A stretch of 45,744 nt of DNA from Clostridiales bacterium DTU033. Lineage in GTDB: Bacteria; Bacillota; Clostridia; Oscillospirales; Acutalibacteraceae. The position numbers and the translations under genes were made by a program. Below, piece after piece: positions 14,383-21,976 of this stretch (the stretch's first letter is position 1; each line of letters starts with the position of its first letter). Below the pieces are notes generated by a model. The model searched no databases, was not told where the DNA came from, and was given only the letters and a program-made list of their open reading frames with translations. The DNA lies in the NCBI GenBank assembly GCA_001513365.1, contig LFTH01000067.1, positions 1 through 45,744 on the forward strand, read 5' to 3'.

Positions 14383-17300
14383 CTATTCCACGCTTTTTAA
14401 GGATTCCACCATGTCAATGCGGTTGATTGAGATGCTCATGAAGAGGTTTACAATTACCGAGAAGGAGAGGGTAATCAGCGCGGAAAAAACATAATTCAGC
14501 CAGTCTGTCTGCCGGGCGAACATTACGATATCCACTTCGGCGGTGGTAACCACAAACAGCCGCATGAATATGCCGAGGACAAGCCCGCCGGCAATCCCAA
14601 TCAGGGTGAGTATAATGCTTTCGCGGTACAGGTACATATTGGTTTCCACATCGTTAAACCCAAGCACCTTCAATGTGGCGAGCTCCCTGCGGCGTTCTTC
14701 AATATTTATATTGGTAAGGCTGAACAGCACGATGAAAGCGAGGGCGGCGGCGGAGAGTATCAGAACCACCACCACTATATCCATGGCGCTTACCATATCG
14801 AAAAAGTTATCTCGCAGTGTTGTGGTGTACGAAACGTTGGCGACATAATCCAGATTGATAAGCGCCCTTGACAATTTGCCTTCAGCCGGTTCACTTTTGT
14901 CAAAAAGCTGCCCGTATACAGCGTTTGTTACGGCGGGCCCACCGTACAGGGAGCGGTACAGTTCATCCGTCATATAGATATAATGTAAAACATAGTTTTC
15001 AGCCAGTCCCGCGACCTTGACAGTGATGTCCGGTTTTTCCTTGACACTCAAGGTCAGGGTGTCCCCGGCTTTCAGCTTTAACATCCTGCCCAGCTTTTCG
15101 GTAATAACCACCGAGTTGTCCGGAAGGTTTATCGGCGTTTTGTCCTTTCTGCCGCGAAGCGCAATGAATTCCCTGAATTTGCCGCGGTCGCCCGTAACAA
15201 CCAGATAGGCGGACTGGGATAAACCATTTGCTTTGGCGTCTGTTTCCGCCTGATGGAATGAGACGAAATTCTTAACATTCGAATCGGCTGTCAAAACTCC
15301 GTCAAGCTGTGTTTTTTGCTGCTGGCTCACTGTGTTTTTCAGATAGACGGCAAAATCGAATTTCTGTATTTCGTCATACTGCAGCGGCACCATCATGCGG
15401 ATTGAGTCCCTTAACCCAAAGCCGGTAAAGACAAGCGCGGTACAGCCGACGACACCCAAAATGGTCATGAACAGCCGCTTTTTATACCTGAACAGGTTGC
15501 GGCAGGTAACCTTCTGAGAGAAGTTCAGCCGGTTCCAAATCAGGGACGCGCGTTCCAGAAGTATACGCCTGCCGTGTTTGGGCGCGCGGGGCCTCATCAG
15601 GGTGGCGGGTACCGCGGCCAACTCCTTGTAGCAGACCAGCAGGGTGGGAAGGACCGCGCTGGCAAAGGCCCCGGCCCCTGCAATAATGGCACTGCCCGGG
15701 TCAACCGCAGTTTGGACGGTGGGCAGGGTGTAGATTATTCCGTACGCGTCCCCGATAACTCTCGAAAACAGGATGGGGCCGGTCGCAATGCCGATACCAA
15801 TCCCAAGCAGCGCGGCGGCTCCGGAATATATGAGATACTTTGCCGCTATCGAAAAACTGCTAAAGCCCAGAGCTTTGAGAATTCCGATGTTCTGGCGTTC
15901 GTCTTCCACAATCCGAGTCATGGTGGTCAGGCTGACCAAAGCGGCCACCAGAAAGAATATCAGCGGAAACACAAGCCCGATTGCCGCAACCCTGTCGGTG
16001 TCCTGCCTGTACCCGGAAAAGCCGGTGTTTTTTTCAAGGTCGAGTATATACCACTCCGGCTCTTTCAAATCTTTAAGCTCCTGCTCGCCTTCCGCGAGCT
16101 TTTTCTTTGCGTCCTCGATTTTGGCAAGCGCGTCCGGCTTTTTATATGCGTATTCTTGTTTGGCTTGTTCAAGCTCCCGCCGGGATTTGTCAAGCTCTCT
16201 CTGCGCTTTATCGAGCTCGCGGGCTCCTTCTGTTTTTGACTTTTCAAATAATGACAGGTTTTTCCGGTATTCTGACTCGCCCCTGCGGTATTCCTCCCAG
16301 CCTTTTTTAAGCTGTGCCTCGCTGTTTTCAAGCTCTTTCTGGTTGGCGCTGATTTGCGCGGCGCCTTGCTCGTACTGCTTTTTAGCGTCTTCAAGCTCTT
16401 TTGACTGCTGCTGATAAATCCCCTGAAGCTGTGAAATCTGTGCCGCAAGCCCGGCGGCTTCTGGGCTGTCCTGCGGCAGTAGTTCAAGCTGTGAAGAAAG
16501 GGCGGCGATTTGAGCGTTGAGCTGAGCGAGCGCCTGCTCTCCCTGTGTCAGTTTTGACCTGTTTTCATCAAGCTCGGCTTTTGCCTTCTCAAGCGCGGAT
16601 TTTCCAGCCTCTAACCGGCTCTCGCTGTCTTCCAGTTCGGCTTTTGCTTTTTCGAGCTCGGCTTTTGCCCGATTCAGCTCTTCTTCTGCGTTGTTGATTT
16701 CGTTTTCATACTTTTTGCGATTTTTTGCAAGCTCCTTTTCACCGTCCGCAAGTTTCCTCTCGCCGTTTTGCAGTTCCTTTTCGCCGTCAATCAGCTTTTG
16801 CTCGGCGTCTTTGATTTCCTTTCTGCCTTTGGCAAGCTCTTTTTCGGCTTCCGCTATAATCTCTTTATAGCGCAGCGGATTGCGCCGGTTGCCGATTTGC
16901 TTGATTTCTTCCTCAATCCCGTCAATCCGCTTGACATAACTGTCGGAAAAACGCGAACTATCGGTATTTTTGACTTTTATGAAAACCTGCGTGTACACGT
17001 CCATTTTGAAATTCTGTTCGGGTATCAGCGCAAACCCGCTTAAAACGCCTTCGCCCTTATTGCTGCTGCCGCGCTGTATCGAGATGTGCTGCACCGAATT
17101 CACAAAGCCTACCACCCTGTATTCCAGCAAACCGAGCGAATCGGCAATCGTCGGGTCGTTGGCAGCCAGAATATTTATAGAGTCGCCGAGCTTAAAACCA
17201 TAAAAATCTTTCAGCATACTGTCAAGAACACATTCGTTATTGGAAACCGGCAGCCTTCCTTCTACCAGAGCCGGCCTGTTTAAAACGGTGTCCGGACGGC

Positions 17301-17646
17301 TGTTGAGGCTGTCAAGATCCAGCGACTGAAAACTGATTAAAAGGGTGCGGTCCCCTTTTTTCATAAAACCATCCACCGAATAGCCGGGCATAACGATGTC
17401 GACGTCTTTCGCGCTGCTGATTGCCTTAATGTCCCCGTCGTCAAAGCCCGTGGTGGAAATTATCTGAATGTCTGACGAGCTGTATTCATCAAAATATTTG
17501 TCTACGGTCAGACGCATGTTCGGACTGGCGGCACGAACCCCCGAATAAAATGAAACTCCGAGCACGACGATGGACAAAATCGCAAAAAAACGGCGGGGGT
17601 TGCCGATTATCTGTCGTATGACGGTTTTAAGGTAAGAGCTGACCAT
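14383..17646 (-). CDS. Large FtsX-type ABC transporter permease with long coiled coil
   Basis: This 1,087-residue permease has a first transmembrane helix near residues 20-40, an extracellular domain to about 255, and an extraordinary Lys/Glu-rich coiled coil from about 262 to 535, with repeated ELEKAKAELE and KELADGEKEL-like heptads. A FtsX-domain helix cluster follows (about 555-680), then a second extracytoplasmic domain, and a final FtsX cluster at about 965-1080. This layout fits the type VII (MacB-like) ABC superfamily with two FtsX domains in one chain; such machines move lipids, peptides or mechanical force outside the membrane rather than importing solute. The ATG at 17646 overlaps the stop of the ATPase gene by one base (TAATG), so the two are translationally coupled. 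The substrate is unknown. Confidence 0.85.
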   Translation of the reverse strand: MVSSYLKTVIRQIIGNPRRFFAILSIVVLGVSFYSGVRAASPNMRLTVDKYFDEYSSSDIQIISTTGFDDGDIKAISSAKDVDIVMPGYSVDGFMKKGDRTLLISFQSLDLDSLNSRPDTVLNRPALVEGRLPVSNNECVLDSMLKDFYGFKLGDSINILAANDPTIADSLGLLEYRVVGFVNSVQHISIQRGSSNKGEGVLSGFALIPEQNFKMDVYTQVFIKVKNTDSSRFSDSYVKRIDGIEEEIKQIGNRRNPLRYKEIIAEAEKELAKGRKEIKDAEQKLIDGEKELQNGERKLADGEKELAKNRKKYENEINNAEEELNRAKAELEKAKAELEDSESRLEAGKSALEKAKAELDENRSKLTQGEQALAQLNAQIAALSSQLELLPQDSPEAAGLAAQISQLQGIYQQQSKELEDAKKQYEQGAAQISANQKELENSEAQLKKGWEEYRRGESEYRKNLSLFEKSKTEGARELDKAQRELDKSRRELEQAKQEYAYKKPDALAKIEDAKKKLAEGEQELKDLKEPEWYILDLEKNTGFSGYRQDTDRVAAIGLVFPLIFFLVAALVSLTTMTRIVEDERQNIGILKALGFSSFSIAAKYLIYSGAAALLGIGIGIATGPILFSRVIGDAYGIIYTLPTVQTAVDPGSAIIAGAGAFASAVLPTLLVCYKELAAVPATLMRPRAPKHGRRILLERASLIWNRLNFSQKVTCRNLFRYKKRLFMTILGVVGCTALVFTGFGLRDSIRMMVPLQYDEIQKFDFAVYLKNTVSQQQKTQLDGVLTADSNVKNFVSFHQAETDAKANGLSQSAYLVVTGDRGKFREFIALRGRKDKTPINLPDNSVVITEKLGRMLKLKAGDTLTLSVKEKPDITVKVAGLAENYVLHYIYMTDELYRSLYGGPAVTNAVYGQLFDKSEPAEGKLSRALINLDYVANVSYTTTLRDNFFDMVSAMDIVVVVLILSAAALAFIVLFSLTNINIEERRRELATLKVLGFNDVETNMYLYRESIILTLIGIAGGLVLGIFMRLFVVTTAEVDIVMFARQTDWLNYVFSALITLSFSVIVNLFMSISINRIDMVESLKSVE

Positions 17647-18350
17647 TACCACTCTATCCTTTCCACCGGCATAGGGTTGTCATTTTGCTCCACCGACCTG
17701 ACCCTGCCGCTGCTGAGCCTGATAATCCTGTCTGCAATCGGGGTAATGGCCTGATTGTGTGTAATGACAAACACAGTCATGCCGGCGTTGCGGCATGTGC
17801 TGTGCAAAAGTTTAAGCACCTGCCGACCGGTGGCGTCGTCCAGCGCGCCGGTCGGCTCGTCGCATAGAAGGAGTTTAGGGTTTTTGGCGAGCGCGCGGGC
17901 GATTGATACCCGCTGCTGCTCCCCGCCCGAAAGCTGGGCAGGGAAGTTGTGCATGCGCTCCTCAAGCCCGACGTCTTTCAGCACCTGTCTTGCGTCCAGA
18001 GGACTGCGGCAGATTTGCGCCGCAAGCTCCACATTCTCAAGCGCAGTCAGGTTCTGCACCAGGTTGTAAAACTGGAATACAAAGCCGATATCATGCCTTC
18101 TGTAATAAACCAGCTGTTTTTTGCTGAATGAACTGACTTCCATGCCGTCCACAATGATTTTGCCGCTGTCGCAGGTATCCATACCGCCGAGAATGTTCAG
18201 CACGGTGGTCTTGCCTGCGCCGCTGGGACCGACAATCACCACGAACTCGCCTTTTTGAACTTCAAAGGTAATCCCGTCGGCGGCGCGGACAGCGACATCT
18301 CCCGTTTTATATTCCTTTACCACATCGCGAAACTCCACAAAACCAGACAT
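17646..18350 (-). CDS. ABC transporter ATP-binding protein (MacB/LolD-type)
   Basis: The 234-residue nucleotide-binding subunit pairs with the large permease downstream. Walker A is VGPSGAGKTTVLN (about 41-53), the signature is QLSGGEQQRVSIARAL, and Walker B is LLLCDEPTGALD, followed by a H-loop ending VITHNQ. It belongs to the LolD/MacB class. I chose the ATG at 18350, preceded by AGGTG, rather than an upstream extension through an AT-rich stretch. An AT palindrome lies at 18400-18420, upstream of the operon. Confidence 0.93.
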   Translation of the reverse strand: MSGFVEFRDVVKEYKTGDVAVRAADGITFEVQKGEFVVIVGPSGAGKTTVLNILGGMDTCDSGKIIVDGMEVSSFSKKQLVYYRRHDIGFVFQFYNLVQNLTALENVELAAQICRSPLDARQVLKDVGLEERMHNFPAQLSGGEQQRVSIARALAKNPKLLLCDEPTGALDDATGRQVLKLLHSTCRNAGMTVFVITHNQAITPIADRIIRLSSGRVRSVEQNDNPMPVERIEW

Positions 18351-18399
18351 TTCAGCACCTCGAAACCGGTTTTCCTTAAATCGGAAAGAGAATTTGATA

Positions 18400-18420
18400 A
18401 AATATAATTTAATTATATTT
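18400..18420. repeat. 21-base AT palindrome upstream of the ABC exporter
   Basis: A perfect 10-bp inverted repeat (18400-18409 with 18411-18420) is centred on one T. It contains TATAAT-like hexamers on both strands, so it could be a promoter core, an operator, or simply AT-rich intergenic sequence. It lies about 50 bases upstream of the ATPase start. Confidence 0.45.
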
Positions 18421-18496
18421 GAATTTAATAATCTTTTTTGCAATAAACTGTGAACTTTGTATTAACTTATTGATACCGGAGAGTGATTATTAAATC

Positions 18497-18524
18497 ACAG
18501 TTCAATGCGGTTTTTCATAGGATA
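18497..18524 (+). promoter_or_regulatory. Candidate sigma-K promoter of dpaA-dpaB
   Basis: An AC dinucleotide (18497-18498), a 17-base spacer and CATAGGATA (18516-18524) match the Bacillus sigma-K pattern AC-N16/17-CATAnnnTA. In Bacillus subtilis the homologous spoVF operon is sigma-K dependent. The pattern has low information content, so context carries much of the weight. Confidence 0.5.
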
Positions 18525-18563
18525 TAGCAAAGAGAACAACAAAGGTTTTGGGGGTTGGATACC

Positions 18564-19433
18564 GTGAATATAGATACTTTTGCCATTATCGGCGGGGATT
18601 TGAGGAGCGCATATCTCGCCGGCCTTTTGGCGGCGGACGGGTACAAGGTGATTACGACCGGGTTTGACAGCACGGATTTGCCGCCCTGCGTTACAGGTTG
18701 TACCAATCCGGCTTCGGCGGTGGCACTTGCGGATTTTATTATCCTTCCGGTGCCGGTCAGCACCGACGGGACCACGATAAACGCGCCTTTTTCCCGGACG
18801 CGCATCTCAATTGACCAGGTGCTCAACGCGGTAAAGCCTGACCAGTGCGTGGCCGGAGGGGCGCTGACCAGCGAAATACATAAAGAGGCGGAAAAACGCG
18901 GAATAAAAATACACGACTATCTTAAGCGCGAGGAACTGGCAATCTACAACGCGGTTCCGACTGCCGAAGGCGCAATACAGCTTGCCATGGAGGAGCTGCC
19001 GATAACCATAAGGGGCTCAAACTGCCTTGTAACCGGCTACGGGCGAGTAGGAAAAATGCTGTCCCAAATGCTGGTGGCGCTCGGAGCCCGTGTTACTGTC
19101 TCCGCGCGGAAGTATTCGGATTTGGCGTGGGCGGGCTCACAGGGCTGCTGCACGGTCGAACTGCGGCAGCTTGCCGAGGCGGGGAGTTTTGACGTGATTT
19201 TCAATACCATACCATTCCCGATTTTCAACAGGGAAATACTCAGCGGGCTTGACAAAAACACCCTGCTTATCGACCTTGCGTCCCGCCCCGGCGGCGTTGA
19301 TTTCAAGGCCGCCGCGGAACTGCAGATTAAAACAATCTGGGCGTTGTCGCTACCCGGCAGGGTTGCGCCTAAAAGCGCGGGGCAGATCATAAAAAACACT
19401 ATCCTCAACATGATTAAGGAGGGTGGGTTATGA
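18564..19433 (+). CDS. dpaA: Dipicolinate synthase subunit A
   Basis: DpaA (SpoVFA) with DpaB makes dipicolinic acid from the lysine-pathway intermediate dihydroxy-tetrahydrodipicolinate in the mother cell; the acid fills the spore core with calcium. The protein has an N-terminal DpaA domain and a Rossmann NAD(P) domain with LVTGYGRVGKMLS near residue 157, plus DLASRPGGVDF near 236. I chose GTG at 18564, nine bases after GGGGG, giving 289 residues; the in-frame TTG at 18555 is the alternative. Its last codons overlap dpaB by four bases (ATGA), so the subunits are coupled. Confidence 0.94.
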   Translation: MNIDTFAIIGGDLRSAYLAGLLAADGYKVITTGFDSTDLPPCVTGCTNPASAVALADFIILPVPVSTDGTTINAPFSRTRISIDQVLNAVKPDQCVAGGALTSEIHKEAEKRGIKIHDYLKREELAIYNAVPTAEGAIQLAMEELPITIRGSNCLVTGYGRVGKMLSQMLVALGARVTVSARKYSDLAWAGSQGCCTVELRQLAEAGSFDVIFNTIPFPIFNREILSGLDKNTLLIDLASRPGGVDFKAAAELQIKTIWALSLPGRVAPKSAGQIIKNTILNMIKEGGL

Positions 19434-20005
19434 AAGGCCTGCGGATAGGTTTTGCGATTTCCGGCTCCTTCTGCACGATTGACGGGGTTCTTTCGGTAAT
19501 ACAGAGCCTTGCGGATGAAGGGGCGGATATTACGCCGATTTTGTCCTTCTCAGCCTCAACCACAGATACAAGGTTTGGGCGCTGCGCGGATTTGCATGCA
19601 AAGCTTGAAAAAATAACCGGCAAAAAACCGCTTGACACACTGGTCGGCGTGGAGCCGATAGGCCCGCAGGGATTGCTGGATGTGCTGGTTGTGGCTCCCT
19701 GCACCGGCAGCACTCTCGGCCGTCTTGCGAACGGTATCAGCGACACGCCTGTCGCGCTGGCGGTAAAAGCGCAGCTAAGGTGTTGCAGGCCGGTGGTAAT
19801 CGCAGTTTCCACCAATGACGCTCTGGGCGCTTCGATGAGGAACATCTCCCTTCTTAACAACGCAAAAAACATCTACTTTGTACCATTTAAACAGGATAAC
19901 CCGATTTCAAAGCCGAATTCAATGATTGCGGATTTTTCCATGATACCAGAAACAATCTCGGCCGCGATTGAGGGAAAACAGATTCAGCCTTTGATAATAA
20001 GTTAG
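19430..20005 (+). CDS. dpaB: Dipicolinate synthase subunit B (flavoprotein)
   Basis: DpaB (SpoVFB) belongs to the flavoprotein/UbiX-like fold and is the second subunit of dipicolinate synthase. The 191-residue protein shows GFAISGSFCTIDGV at the start, VVAPCTGSTLGRLANGISDTP near residue 86, the nucleotide-binding heart of the family, and VIAVSTNDALG near 124. Its start overlaps the dpaA stop, and no promoter of its own is apparent. rpiB follows 86 bases later from a separate promoter. Confidence 0.95.
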   Translation: MKGLRIGFAISGSFCTIDGVLSVIQSLADEGADITPILSFSASTTDTRFGRCADLHAKLEKITGKKPLDTLVGVEPIGPQGLLDVLVVAPCTGSTLGRLANGISDTPVALAVKAQLRCCRPVVIAVSTNDALGASMRNISLLNNAKNIYFVPFKQDNPISKPNSMIADFSMIPETISAAIEGKQIQPLIIS

Positions 20006-20028
20006 CTGTATTAATATAGAGCAAATTG

Positions 20029-20037
20029 TGGTATAAT
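20029..20037 (+). promoter_or_regulatory. Extended -10 promoter of rpiB
   Basis: TGGTATAAT is a perfect extended -10 element (TG at 20029-20030, TATAAT at 20032-20037) without a good -35. The rpiB start is about 55 bases downstream. The 15-base string TTGTGGTATAATAAT recurs at the yqhY promoter (20982-20996). Confidence 0.6.
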
Positions 20038-20091
20038 AATCCAGGAACACGGCCCGTCCGGTTTTTGGATTATTTGTTAGGGGGTTTAAAG

Positions 20092-20541
20092 ATGATTGCG
20101 ATTGCATGCGACCATGCGGCGCTGAAGATGAAAAAAATCATCGTCGAACTGCTTGAGGAGATGGGGCTTGAATACAGGGATTTCGGCACATACAGCGAGG
20201 AGAGCTGCGATTATCCGGTTTTTGCGCTTAAAGCGGCGCGCGCGGTCGCCAGCGGGGAATGCGAACGCGGGATTTTAATCTGCGGCACCGGTATCGGCAT
20301 GTCGCTGGCTGCGAACAAGGTGCCGGGTATCCGCTGCGTGGTATGCAGCGAGCCATATTCGGCGCAGCTTTCAAGGCTGCACAACAACAGCAATATGCTG
20401 GCTTTCGGCGCCCGCGTGATAGGGGAGGGGATGGCGCGGATGATAACCAAGGTCTGGCTTGAAACCCCGTTTGAAGGCGGACGCCACCAGCGCCGGGTTG
20501 ATATGATAGCGGAGATTGAAAAGGGAAGTGTGTTGGAATAA
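20092..20541 (+). CDS. rpiB: Ribose-5-phosphate isomerase B
   Basis: RpiB interconverts ribose 5-phosphate and ribulose 5-phosphate in the pentose phosphate pathway. The 149-residue protein starts with MIAIACDHAALKMKK, the family's active-site aspartate and histidine, and has GILICGTGIGMSLAANKVPGI, which carries the conserved catalytic cysteine loop, and NMLAFGARVIG. The ATG at 20092 is preceded by TTAGGGGG. It is a single-gene unit with its own promoter and a terminator about 170 bases behind the stop. The 170-base stretch between shows nothing else. Confidence 0.95.
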   Translation: MIAIACDHAALKMKKIIVELLEEMGLEYRDFGTYSEESCDYPVFALKAARAVASGECERGILICGTGIGMSLAANKVPGIRCVVCSEPYSAQLSRLHNNSNMLAFGARVIGEGMARMITKVWLETPFEGGRHQRRVDMIAEIEKGSVLE

Positions 20542-20713
20542 AGCTTCAATAATCCGTATATAGCGCGAAAGAGACAGGATTTTGATTGCTGGCAGTACGT
20601 GCACAGGCAAAACCATCCCCGCATATTTTCAGGACACTTGTAAGACATAATAGCGGTTTTATTCCGCTTTTATTCGGAAAAATCATATATCGGTCGGAAT
20701 AAAATCCAAAAAG

Positions 20714-20759
20714 AAAACCGTGTATAAAAGCCTTGAAAATGGCTTGAATACACGGTTTT
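20714..20759. terminator. Bidirectional terminator between rpiB and tRNA-Thr
   Basis: A 12-bp stem (20714-20725 with 20748-20759), extended by a shorter inner pairing, has T-rich flanks on both strands. It can end rpiB transcription and also the minus-strand tRNA transcript. Confidence 0.75.
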
Positions 20760-20774
20760 TTCGTGTTTTGCATT

Positions 20775-20849
20775 TGGAGCTGATGGTCGGAATCGAACCG
20801 ACAACCTGTTCATTACGAGTGAACTGCTCTGCCATTGAGCCACATCAGC
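20775..20849 (-). tRNA. tRNA-Thr (anticodon CGT)
   Basis: On the minus strand a full cloverleaf is visible: acceptor GCTGATG with CATCAGC, anticodon stem GTTCA/TGAAC with loop CTCGTAA, giving anticodon CGT, which reads ACG. The T arm has the GGTTCGATTCC core, the discriminator is T, and CCA is encoded at 20777-20775. Confidence 0.95.
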
Positions 20850-20965
20850 GCGTAAAGAGAATTTTTGACCGTAGGTTAATATAGCATATTTCGGGTTTTT
20901 AGTCAATAAACGCGGGGCTGAAACTTTGCAAAAACCGGAACGGCTGATAAAATGATAAAAAACAG

Positions 20966-20993
20966 TTGCTCAACAGGCACTTTGTGGTATAAT
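20966..20993 (+). promoter_or_regulatory. Promoter of yqhY-nusB run
   Basis: TTGCTC (20966-20971), a 16-base spacer and TATAAT (20988-20993), with TG at 20985-20986, make an extended -10 element. It would drive yqhY and at least partly the following long operon. Confidence 0.65.
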
Positions 20994-21082
20994 AATGAGC
21001 AAGAGAATTATATTAATATACAATTGATATGCAATTATATACACCACGGATTTCTCCAGAATAAGGAAAGGCAGGTTTATTA

Positions 21083-21445
21083 ATGAACAAAAAAGGATAC
21101 AAAGCCCCTGAGGGGAGCTGCATTATTTCGGAGGATGTAATCGCGTCAATAGCGAGCACAGCAGTGATGGAAGTGCCGGGCGTTGCAGGAATGGCTCAGA
21201 GACCTGCTGACCTTAGAGGAATTATCGGGAGCGGCGCCGCAAAGTCGGTCAGGGTTTTCAACAACGAAATAGAGACCATACTCGACGTTTATATAAATGT
21301 CAAGCCGGACGCGAGGATTCCGGAGGTTGCTCCTGCTGTTCAGCATAGCGTCAAGGTTGCGGTACAGTCCATGACCGGAAAACCTGTAAACAAGGTTAAT
21401 GTTCATATCATGGGAATTGTACTTGACGAAAACAGTAAGGAATGA
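21083..21445 (+). CDS. yqhY: Asp23/Gls24 family protein (YqhY-like)
   Basis: This 120-residue protein has the Asp23 fold: GSCIISEDVIASIASTAVMEV near the start, IETILDVYINVK in the middle and VNKVNVHIMGIVLDE at the end. In Bacillus, YqhY lies just upstream of acc and nusB genes and has been linked to regulation of acetyl-CoA carboxylase and lipid homeostasis; that function is not shown by sequence here. It precedes nusB as in many Firmicutes. The ATG follows GGAAAGG. An attenuating terminator lies between it and nusB. Confidence 0.9.
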   Translation: MNKKGYKAPEGSCIISEDVIASIASTAVMEVPGVAGMAQRPADLRGIIGSGAAKSVRVFNNEIETILDVYINVKPDARIPEVAPAVQHSVKVAVQSMTGKPVNKVNVHIMGIVLDENSKE

Positions 21446-21462
21446 TTGTCGGCTTAAGCGGG

Positions 21463-21492
21463 ACCCTCCGCACAAAGTGGAGGGTTTCTTTT
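21463..21492 (+). terminator. Terminator between yqhY and nusB
   Basis: ACCCTCC (21463-21469) pairs with GGAGGGT (21479-21485), extended by a G-T and a C-G pair around the loop ACAAA. TTTCTTTT follows. Because nusB has no obvious promoter of its own, some read-through probably feeds the operon. Confidence 0.7.
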
Positions 21493-21575
21493 ATGATTTT
21501 ATGCTTTCCCGGCAGAAACTGCGGCCGGCACTTTGCAGGGTATCACAACTTTTAATCGAAAGGCATGGTTGACGA

Positions 21576-21974
21576 ATGACGCGTCGCGAAGCCCGTGAGC
21601 TGGCGTTTGCGCTGCTGTTCGAAAAGACTTTTACGGATTATCCGGTCCGGCAGATTGTCGAAAATGCCGTGCAGGCGCGCGATATCGCCTGCGACGATTT
21701 TGCCTTGTCGCTTGCCGAAGGCGTGGAAAAACATATGGGGGAGATTGACGAGGCTATCTCAGAACACCTGCATAAATGGAGAAAGGAAAGATTGTCGCGC
21801 GTCGCCCTCTCCATCATCAGGCTTTCGGTTTATGAAATACTGTACAGCGAAGACATTCCGGTTAGCGTTTCCATTAACGAAGCTGTTGAGCTTGCAAAGA
21901 AGTACGGCGGAGATGACGACCCCTCGTTTGTCAACGGCGTACTCGGCGGAATTGCCCGGCAAGAAGGGGAATGA
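21576..21974 (+). CDS. nusB: Transcription antitermination factor NusB
   Basis: NusB binds NusE (ribosomal protein S10) and boxA RNA to prevent premature termination in ribosomal RNA operons. The 132-residue protein is all-helical. It begins TRREARELAFALLFEKTF, ends with PVSVSINEAVELAKKYGG followed by FVNGVLGGIA, and contains RLSVYEIL; these are the family signatures. The start lies 12 bases after GAAAGG, a spacing shared with several other genes here. An upstream ATG at 21567 begins a four-codon frame whose TGA overlaps the nusB ATG. It is the first gene of a run reaching recN. Confidence 0.94.
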   Translation: MTRREARELAFALLFEKTFTDYPVRQIVENAVQARDIACDDFALSLAEGVEKHMGEIDEAISEHLHKWRKERLSRVALSIIRLSVYEILYSEDIPVSVSINEAVELAKKYGGDDDPSFVNGVLGGIARQEGE

Positions 21975-21976
21975 AG

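Noticed and set aside
16065-16900. Long open frames on either strand opposite or shifted to the permease coiled coil
   Set aside because: They are shadows created by the Lys/Glu/Ala-rich repeat codons; only the permease frame continues into conserved FtsX domains.
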